From assembly GCA_911728455.2 (NCBI GenBank), contig OU452240.1:8389352-8453351 (forward strand): a stretch of DNA of 64,000 nucleotides. The letters run 5' to 3'. The notes beneath the pieces are model-generated. The model had not been told where the DNA came from. It was given only the letters and a program-made list of their open reading frames with translations, and made no database searches. The DNA comes from Marthasterias glacialis (taxonomy: Eukaryota > Echinodermata > Asteroidea > Forcipulatida > Asteriidae). Position numbers and translations under genes: made by a program. Below, piece after piece: positions 56,601-64,000 of this stretch (position 1 is its first letter; each line of letters starts with the position of its first letter).

Positions 56601-59600
56601 AATGAAGAGATGCCAAGTTCATCAGAGGATATACATTTTTCCTCCTTTGAACCAGCTTCAATTGATGAGTTGAGGAAAGTCATCACCTGCCAAGTCATGT
56701 AGTCAATATCCTTTGCCAACTTGGCTGATCAAGGAGCATGTAGACATCTAAGCTCCGTTTATCACAAGGCTAGTGAACAGGTTGCTTGAAGGAGGTGTTT
56801 TTCGTAGCAGTCTCAAACATTCGACAATCAAATCGCTGCTAAAAAAGTCAGATCTTGACAAAGAAGTTCTTGGAAAATACAGACCTGTGGCAAACCTGAA
56901 GTATCTTGGGAAGGTAGTTGTATCGAGTTGTATCGTCACGTATTCTTTAATCCATGACAGACAGCTACAGGATCCCCGTCAGTCAGCATATAGGAAGAAT
57001 CACAGTGTTGAATCAGCTGTGTTACGTGTTTGCAACGATATGCTTCAAGATATGGATTGGGGTATGCTGACGGGTCTTGTTCTTCTAGATCTAAGTTCTG
57101 CGTTCAATACTGCCAATCATAAGACGATGTTGCAGAGACTGATCAATCTTGTCTTTGGGGTATCTGTCAATGATTGGTGCAAGTCTTATCTCCATGGCCG
57201 GAGACAATCAGTGAAAGTTGGAACCATTTCATCAGGACCAGTATCCGTGAACTTTTCTGTTTCACAAGGCTCAGTGCTAGGCCCGCAGTTTTTCTCTTTA
57301 CACTGTACATGCATACTTCCTATCAAGGACATCATCACTAGACATAACCTCATGTACCAAGTGTATGCAGATGACATACAACTGTATGTATTCTGTTTGC
57401 CCAATCAAGCTGACATCAACACTATAGTAGATGGGCTTGAGGCGTGTGTAGTGGAGATCATGGTCTGGATGAATGAAAACTACCTAAAACTGATTGAAAG
57501 CAAGACCGAATTCATCATTTTTGGGTCAGTTCAACAGAGAAAGAAAGTTACCATCCCTCATCTAAAAGTTGCTGATTCTCAGATACATCCTGCTGACAAA
57601 GTATGTGATCTGGGCCTCATGTCTGATGCCAGCATGACTATGGAACCCCAAATGTCAAACTGCATTAGAACTTCTGTCTACCACCTTTGAAACATTCACA
57701 AGATCAGAGATTACCTGAACTTACAGGCAACAAACAACTCATGCATGTCTTCATAATGTCCCCCTTAGACTTACAAAATTCAACATTGTACGGGCTCCCT
57801 CAAGAACAGATTACCAGACTACAGAAGATACAAAACACAGCAGCTCGTCTCATTTCCCTTTTCCGGTCTTCATCTCATATAACATTAATTTTGAAGTGAC
57901 TACACTTGCTCCCCGTCAACCAACGACTCCAATACAAACTCTCCATGTTAACCTACAAAGCACTTAACGGTCAAGCTCAAACCTATATATTGGAACTTCT
58001 ACAAAAACATTCTGGTCTTTGCTCTTCTAACACCCATAACAGGCTCTCTGAGACCAGATTGAGATGGTCTTGGGGAGACGGGTCATTCTCTGTCGTTGCT
58101 CCAAGAGTTTGGAACGCTCTACCGAGAGATCTACACACATCTACATCCCTTCAGTGCTTCAAGTCCAGTTTAAAGACATATTTGTTCTAAACTTTCTAAA
58201 CCAGTGTCCAGCTTTCTGTTGACTGTTACCATTCATTTTCTCTTTATGCGCCTTGGGTGTCTTTTGGGCAGATATGTGCACAGTATAAATATATAGTTAT
58301 TATTATACCAAACATGTGAGCGACATCGACGTGCAATCCCCAAAGTAGAAGTATGTCGAACTAACTTGAAAAGTATAAAATAAAACACTGCGTAGCACTG
58401 AGAAAAGGAGTAGAATCAAAAGAAAAGTTAAAGCAGTGCTTACCAAATATGTATTTTTTGTAAGCACTGCTTCAACATTTCTTTTTTATTTTAAAAAGTA
58501 ACATTTTGTGTAGAACAAAAAGATTTGCTTAGAATGACAGAGAGGCATTATTTCCCCAATGAATAAAAGGGAAAGCCATAAGGTTTTGAAACTCTTTACT
58601 CAGAAGATGCACATTTTGAATGGACTTCCACATTGATCCACATGAGAGAGAGCGGTGTCCGTACAAGAAGGTGCAAGAAACATGGAACAAAGGTCAAAAG
58701 GTCAGTTAATAGAACTTAAAGATGTGTCAAATTACCAGTTTAATAACTTTACAATAAACAAAAGTTGTCAAGTATTTCATACCTTTGTGGAGATAATATA
58801 AACTTAGCTCCAGAGAAGTTTTCAGGATAAGTAGCAACAAAATGATCCACAGTTTTTGCAAACAGTTGCATGGTGTAGTCAATTGGTAATAAGGTCCCAT
58901 GTGGTGTAATTAACTAATATACAAACAAATAAAAAACATATCCAATAAATAGTCAATGTAAAATTTAAGCAGGACTTGGAAAGCACAGAGTATACGCAAC
59001 TGTAAACTTCAATCTTCAGCACGGTAAACAACAAAAATAAAGTACATGTACAGCGACGAGGTGCTCAGTTACTCATACACTGTGGACAGCTCATGCAGTC
59101 TAAATCAAAAGTACAACATATTGTATTGTATGGCAATTAATATTATTAAGATTTGTTTTGATGTATTTTTTATTATTATTGCACTTGATTTAGTGCCTTT
59201 TATCAAAAAAAGGTATGCCATCCCAGACCTGCTCATAGTAAATGCAGCACCAGTGCTGACACTTACCTGTTGAATATCACCTCTTATCTCCATGTACTGC
59301 ACATTATCTTTCATAAATTCACTCAAGGCTTGCCATAAGTACATCTCATAAACATTCACATAATTCACCAGGTCAGCCAGTGGACTGAAACAAGGCTGAA
59401 ATTTTTCCCATGCAGCAGTAGAATTAGGATAAACTTTCCAGGGATCTTCATCTGTCCACATTGACATCTTGGTAAAAAGCCTGGTGAGACCACATAATAA
59501 GATCACATAGAAGGCATTACATGTACTTACATATTGTACATTTGGAAATGTGCCTAAAATACATGGAAAATTCACTGATCCTGTACAAAATGTGCACAAT

Positions 59601-62414
59601 AATGTTACAGTGATGTAAACAAACAAGATGCATGTGTGTGCCTATAATGCACATGAACAAGTACATGTGTATTATGGGTAGTTGACACAAATTTACATTT
59701 AGGATCACAAGTTGAGCTGTCTCTTGACCTTGCAATAACAAATCTTGCTCTTTTCCATCATTCTTGATCATGAATTGAGATAGGGCATGCACTCATACAT
59801 GATTTACATTGAGTCTCCGGTAATAAGGTAATAAAAGACATTTCAACAATGCATGTGTGTAGAATCAAACATTTACCATTTATCAAAGTTTGTTTTCCCA
59901 TGTATTGCTCGGGCATCTGAGACACTCTGCCACATATTGCATGATGGTTTTGTAACATTTGGTGGTATACTGAAGAACTGAAAGCGCAAAGACTCAGTTT
60001 CATCTGATGTAATGCAGTAATACAGATCACTCATGTATGTGATATTCGTTATCACCCAGTTGATGTTGCTGATTGCAATAGAATGTAGATGCAAAGCACC
60101 ACCTAAACAGAAAATATAGCTTCTTGATAAAAGCAATTAGGAAATCCACAGAAATATGTATACCTTGTAAAATATATCAAAGGAAAATGGAACATTTTAA
60201 CAACAGTCCACTTAGCATCCTTCATTTGTTATTTCACAAAACATATAACACACAAAATACTGTTAAATGAAAACATGCAAAGTTCTACAATCTAATAACT
60301 TAGATTTTCACCAATTTGGTACATCAGTGTATGAATGAAAGAGGAAAAAATACAAACAAATTGGTTAAGTAACTTTTTAGGTGACAGCAATGTACATACA
60401 TGCATTTTATAATTTAATTTTTGTATTACAATACAGTAGACTCCATTAGAACCTTGTCATAAATACAACATGGTAATAAAAGTGCACAATATACAATAGT
60501 GCACTATGCAAGGATCACAGAGGAGTTAGCTGTGATGTTGAGCAGTGCATACATGTAACTATTGTATGTGCTGAACATGTGCACAAAATAATGCAGATGA
60601 AACTGCTTTGATTGAATTAGATAATTTGAAAGTCAATTAATAAAAACAATGTAAATCTTAAATGATTGAAAAAAACATCCAGCAGCCAACTTTATGTAGT
60701 GCATAACTTGCACCATGTCATAAAGTTATGCCTCTTAAGTGTTGCGCAGCTGCGCCACATTCTTAATTTGCATTTCATGAAACTTGTCTTAGCTGCGCAA
60801 CTTTTTAATATTTGAAATAAATAATAAACACCGCAGATGAGGCTGAAATCAACTTTTTCAACGACTGTATCCGATGAAAAAATGCAACGGAACGGCCATT
60901 TTCATTCATCCATTTTGAGATTTTGAGATAATGGTGGAGAACTTCAAACAATAGTCCAAAATGGTATATTTTGGGAATTTTGGCGGTACAATATTCTCGT
61001 ATAGATTTCAACTTGATTACCAACCAGTTGCCGCTGGAATTATTATTTTTTTTCCCATCCCCCTGGCAGGATTCTATTGGCGGAATTGCTGGAATTTATT
61101 TTCTTTGAGGGTACCGCTGGCACAAAGAAACCTTGACTTGACAATGCCTAGAGAAGAAAGATTCCCTTTTTTGGATCGTCCGTTTTGTTTTTCGACCGAA
61201 AAAAATGTCAAATTCAGACAGCGTGAATTGCAAAACATTGGCCGTTACATACAGCATAGGAGTGGTTTGTGGCACTAAACACAGAACCATGGCTCGATTG
61301 CCGGGTCACTCTGACTTACATGTGTACCTCCATTCAGCCAAAATACAATGAATAAACAATGGTGAAAGCCTCTGGATGCCTCATAATCCCCTTATTGGAA
61401 CAAAAGGACAAAGGTCTATAATTGGGGATTACACAAAAACTACCTCTCAATGGCAACAAAATAAAAGTATATTGACAACCCTTTTTTGTCCTTTTTTGTC
61501 CAATATAGTGAAATCGCAGGATAAAAGTGAAATCTTACTAAATTTCAATGAAAAGTTATCTCAGAATATATATATACATAAGCGCTTTTTGGGCATTCTA
61601 GCCATTGAGTAAATTAACAAGATTTTAAAAATATATTTTGAGGCCTTATAAAACTGTTACATTTTCTTTTTGTTTCGTCTTATTGTAAAGAATTGTTTGA
61701 TTGACTGAAAAAGTGTACTGGTTAATTTTGTGTCGTTTGTCAAAGCTGTGCTTTAAAATTGGTGAGTTTTAGTCCTCATCCAATTACAACAAAGCAACAT
61801 ACAAGCATTGAAAATATCCTTAACTTAAAACAAGCAAGTTGTACAAAAGAAATTTGGTTAAGGCAGTTGGAAAGAATAATCAGGAAGGCTGTTAGAAGAG
61901 AGAGAGAGAAAAGGAACAGAAATGAGAGGGTAGGAAGGGAATCCATACTAAGACAACCTGGATAAACAAAAGTGCACTAATGACTCAAAAACCTGCACAT
62001 CCAATCTCAGTATAAACGTGTAATAAATACAAAAGATTTCAAAGTAATAACACAATCCCATATTTGTCTTCAAAACTGTGGTGCGACTATTGAGCAAGCT
62101 GTTACATGATACACAAGAAAACAAAGACATATGAACACATGTACTAAAAGTAAACCGGTTTAAATTTATATTGTACCTTTGGGCAATTTCTGAATCAGTT
62201 TGTACACTTGGCTCTTTTCAATCAATTGTTTAGACTTGAAAAAATGCTGTGCTGGAGCAAACTGGTCACCAGAAGAAGCTGCAGTAAACTCCTTATGTTT
62301 GGCAGCCATGAGAATCTTGTTGGCTTTCAACTCCTTAGCATTGAGTTTGATTTTGCCACCAATTTTTTGGGCTGCTTCCGCTTGTAGAAACCTATTCCTA
62401 TCTTCAACATATGT
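48748..62414 (-). CDS. ADA2: Adenosine deaminase 2 / ADGF-type secreted deaminase (5' exon missing)
   Basis: Converts adenosine to inosine outside the cell in the family. Eight exons on the minus strand with matching phases: 62414-62177, 60102-59877, 59480-59267, 58913-58783, 53044-52845, 52146-51989, 49983-49781, 48841-48748. They give 487 residues, close to the mature length of vertebrate ADA2. Order: ADGF N-terminal dimerisation segment ([20 protein letters not shown]), GGALHLHS metal site (His 84, 86), receptor-binding-like insert with NITY glycosylation site and two Cys, [29 protein letters not shown] (His 332, catalytic Glu 335), RIGHG (His 360), ISSDDF (Asp 417-418), C-terminus [18 protein letters not shown]. 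Zinc ligands are complete, but the Asp that normally follows HxH is Ser. The signal peptide exon is not found; it should lie upstream in intron 1 or beyond the window. ADA1 is excluded by the ADGF-specific N-terminus and insert. Confidence 0.95.
49340..49690 (-). repeat. Dispersed repeat family A, copy 2
   Basis: Inverted relative to the other copies. It shares GGAATTGCTGGAAT, CAAAGAAACCTT, GTGAATTGCAAAAC, TCACTCTGACCTAC and ATACAATGAATAAACAATGG with 61035-61430. Located in the last ADA2 intron (48842-49780). Confidence 0.78.
49781..49983 (-). CDS. ADA2: ADA2 exon with catalytic SSDD
   Basis: After TTTTTCTAG the codons give [32 protein letters not shown] and [20 protein letters not shown]. 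The first Asp of SSDD is a zinc ligand in the family. The residue after SSDD is Phe where Pro is usual. Confidence 0.95.
50597..50661. repeat. TTTTG run followed by G-rich TTGGGG repeats
   Basis: About six TTTTG units lead into eight G residues and then TTGGGGTTGGGGTTG. The G-rich part could fold into a quadruplex. Confidence 0.9.
50683..50795. repeat. 21-bp tandem array, five copies
   Basis: Units of about 21 bp follow the pattern CCAAATAATATNATGTTCCC and become more diverged toward 50795. They directly follow the G-rich tract. Confidence 0.85.
51989..52146 (-). CDS. ADA2: ADA2 exon with RIGHG
   Basis: Joins in phase 1 to complete HAGETDWEGT, then [20 protein letters not shown] and [12 protein letters not shown]. 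Acceptor TATTGCAG, donor GTCAGA. Confidence 0.95.
52845..53044 (-). CDS. ADA2: ADA2 exon with HAGET
   Basis: After TGTAAACAG the codons give [37 protein letters not shown] and [10 protein letters not shown]. His of HAGE is a zinc ligand and Glu the catalytic acid/base. Confidence 0.95.
54310..54770 (+). repeat. Dispersed repeat family D, copy 1 (SINE-like)
   Basis: Shares CCATGGTGAGCTGC, GATTGCTCGATAGAG, TACTTGACCACTACCTACTT and GGGGGAGAACCGACTAGG blocks with 62550-62780. An internal stretch TTGTTGGTTGGAATCCCATC resembles a polymerase III B box with one change, so it may be tRNA-derived. In ADA2 intron 5. Confidence 0.5.
55160..58310 (+). pseudogene. CR1-like LINE, frameshifted, in ADA2 intron
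   Basis: Endonuclease start [20 protein letters not shown] and [11 protein letters not shown]. Reverse transcriptase blocks follow: [66 protein letters not shown] and [11 protein letters not shown]. Next come [32 protein letters not shown] and [14 protein letters not shown]. The 3' end carries GCGCCTTGGGTGTC and a TTATTATTAT tail. Gene order is complete, but stops and frameshifts between about 55600 and 56770 and near 57690-57900 show it is inactive. It is opposite in strand to ADA2. Confidence 0.9.
58431..58482. repeat. Small hairpin
   Basis: AAGCAGTGCTTAC (about 58432-58444) pairs with GTAAGCACTGCTT (about 58470-58482). Confidence 0.6.
58783..58913 (-). CDS. ADA2: ADA2 exon 5
   Basis: Codons [20 protein letters not shown] then [20 protein letters not shown] run between the acceptor ATATTAG and donor GTATGA, ending in phase 2. 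The order matches the linker before the GxDLVG strand. Confidence 0.92.
59267..59480 (-). CDS. ADA2: ADA2 exon 4
   Basis: Codons [39 protein letters not shown] and [17 protein letters not shown]. The MEIR motif and the conserved Trp (AWEKF) are shared with ADA2/ADGF proteins. Phase 2 start, phase 0 end at GTAAGT. Confidence 0.95.
59877..60102 (-). CDS. ADA2: ADA2 exon 3, HxH metal site and insert
   Basis: After TCTGTTTAG the codons give [39 protein letters not shown] and [20 protein letters not shown]. Two Cys probably form the disulfide of the ADGF insert. The HLH is intact but followed by Ser, not Asp. Confidence 0.95.
60103..62176. other. ADA2 intron 2
   Basis: AT-rich. It holds repeat A copy 3 and a pogo-like end ACAGTAGACTCCATTAGAAC near 60434; otherwise nothing recognised. 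Confidence 0.55.
61035..61430 (+). repeat. Dispersed repeat family A, copy 3
   Basis: The longest copy, with GGCGGAATTGCTGGAATTTA, GGTACCGCTGGCACAAAGAA, GATCGTCCGTTTTG, GTGAATTGCAAAAC, TCACTCTGACTTAC and AACAATGGTGAAAGCC in order. Same strand as copy 1 (1962-2235). Confidence 0.78.
62177..62414 (-). CDS. ADA2: ADA2 exon 2, ADGF N-terminal domain
   Basis: After TTTTCCAG the codons give [39 protein letters not shown] and [20 protein letters not shown], ending KLPK in phase 1. This is the growth-factor-type dimerisation segment that precedes the catalytic domain. It begins directly after the expected signal peptide. Confidence 0.93.
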
Positions 62415-62549
62415 CTGGAAAATAAAAAAAATATATACAAGAATTGGTAACACAATTTAGCTTTGTTGTTATTACAGTTGATAATAGTCAAAAGATAGTA
62501 CCAAGGTGTTCACACTTTATGATAAAAGATGAACTAGAATCCAGAGAAA

Positions 62550-62780
62550 GCTGCCATGGTGAGCTGCGGATTGCCCGATAGAGAAAAGAGGGCTTTTAGA
62601 AAAATTGATCCTTTTGATCAACTGATGTTCAATAAAGGGGTGGGGCAATTAACAAGTATTTACATGTACTTGACTACTGCCTACTTGGTTTAAAATGCGC
62701 AAGGGGCTCAGGTGGGGGAGAACCGACTGGGAAAAGTAACTTATAGATTAGGAACAAATGATGGTCAGTACAGATCATTG
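62550..62780 (+). repeat. Dispersed repeat family D, copy 2
   Basis: CCATGGTGAGCTGCGGATTG, TACTTGACTACTGCCTACTT and GGGGGAGAACCGACTGGGAA match copy 1 at 54310-54770. Shorter than copy 1, lacking its middle. Confidence 0.55.
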
Positions 62781-63360
62781 CAATAAGGAAGTATGACCGT
62801 TTAAGGTTTTCAATGTTTTTGAACATGAAGTACAGACTCCTGTATAGATAACTTAGCACAGATACATGCAGTTGAATTAAAAGTGACAAAAGTGATTAAA
62901 CTTGTGCATTCTGTTAACATGGTATTTACAAGTAAGCTGTAATTTAAAAGTAACACCAAGATATATAAAAGAGTAACACTTAAGGCAAGCATTGCAAATG
63001 GCTCAATTTATACATGTAGATACATGTAGGACGAGTTCCAGTTGCAAAATGTTCACATTTGTACGGATGACTTTAGATTTGGAAACATAAAGTTCATGCC
63101 ATTAAAGACACATTAAAGTCACACATATTGTCAAGATCCTGTTGAAGAATAGCAACATCATCAATAGAATGTATGGGACAACAAATGAATCGTCTGTAAA
63201 TAATTCACAATTACATTCAGTCCAAAAGAAATATACATGTACATCAAGGGCCCAAGAACACTTCCCTGAGGAATGCTGGAAGACACTGGAGCCGAGGCAG
63301 AATTTCACTCAACAAAGTTGACTCTTTGGAGACGACCAACAAGAAATCTTAAGACCCCTT
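62780..63360 (-). pseudogene. Decayed LINE reverse transcriptase fragment
   Basis: On the minus strand across frames: FLVGRLQRVNF, SSIPQGSVLGPLMYMYI, CELFTDDS, DVAILQQDLD, then a Cys/His-poor tail. The PQGSVLGP and F.DDS blocks identify the reverse transcriptase of a Jockey/CR1-type LINE. It lies upstream of ADA2 exon 2, presumably in intron 1. Confidence 0.7.
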
Positions 63361-64000
63361 AACAATAAACTTGGACACAAGCTTTATTAGCAGGAAGGTA
63401 TTGATGGTGGCTTTTGACACAAGACTTACCCCCTCCACTTGCAGTTTCAACACCCCAATGTTTTTACATACGTGACATTCTGCAACACCTTATAATTGCT
63501 TAAAAGAAATATGACGTCCAAATATGATGTTTTGGAACCAGTGGCAGCTCCAGACTAAAATCCAAAACGTATCTAAGGCGATAAACAATAGAAATGCTTT
63601 CCAGCAAACCCTAGTTTTTTAACCTAACTAATCTTCAGAGCCTTTGATGTAACTGTGCAAAGACTGTGTAAATTCTGTCACTTTTTCTTGAACGTCAGGG
63701 AAACATCCGTCAAAAACGACATTCGAAACTCAACTTTTATAACTTAAATTTTTGTCTGGAAGCCTGGCAGAGTTGTTATTTTTCATAGATGCTACATACG
63801 AGAGGCTGCAAATATATTTTGGGGACATTACAGTTTGTGTTGTGTCAGCAATAAATTAATGACAGGCAATAGGCCTATTTGATTTGATTTTCTGTCAATA
63901 ATATACACTTGTGTCAAGCTTATATTTTTGTTTTGTTTGGACTCTTTCATTTTTATTTGATAGTGTACTATCAATTAGGCCTCACTACAGAAAATACTAA
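63361..64000. other. Non-coding, right edge
   Basis: No exon recognised. A signal-peptide exon for ADA2 would be expected on the minus strand here or beyond the edge, but I cannot identify one. Confidence 0.4.

Overview
This is a window of an animal nuclear genome, AT-rich, with spliced genes, GT-AG introns and many transposable elements. It most likely comes from a marine invertebrate deuterostome, with an echinoderm such as a sea star as the best guess. The hints are CR1 and Rex/Babar-type LINE remnants, a tRNA-derived SINE with a GCGCTTTGAG..GCGCTATATAAA tail, a MITE with GGGCCCAATTTCAT ends and frequent TACATGTA-type words. The species assignment is inference. No bacterial, plasmid or viral gene organisation is visible.

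Layout. (1) About 1.4-27.0 kb, plus strand: the 3' part of a SETDB1-type histone H3K9 methyltransferase gene. Sixteen well-supported exons, plus one candidate exon upstream, encode the MBD-like domain, the pre-SET domain, a SET domain split by an insert of about 270 residues, and the post-SET domain. The Tudor-coding exons must lie upstream of the window. Its introns hold a 28-bp minisatellite, a triple-nested transposon stack with an intact LINE, several MITEs and a decayed CR1-like LINE. (2) 27.0-36.5 kb: a convergent intergenic region with retrotransposon debris. (3) 36.5-43.2 kb, minus strand: a complete BTB-BACK-Kelch gene of 596 codons in three coding exons, with a separate 5' non-coding exon near 43.1 kb. 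(4) 43.3-48.7 kb: intergenic, with a Rex/Babar-like LINE interrupted by a SINE. (5) 48.7-62.4 kb, minus strand and running off the window at its 5' end: an ADA2/ADGF-type secreted adenosine deaminase, eight exons and 487 codons, lacking only the signal-peptide exon. A frameshifted CR1-like LINE fills its intron 5.

The three host genes have unrelated roles (heterochromatin histone methylation, a probable CUL3 ubiquitin-ligase adaptor, extracellular adenosine deamination) and nothing suggests joint regulation. The richest observations concern the transposable elements, where target-site duplications let insertion order be read directly, and an Asp-to-Ser change beside the metal-binding HxH of the deaminase. 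I found no gene system that I would call new.
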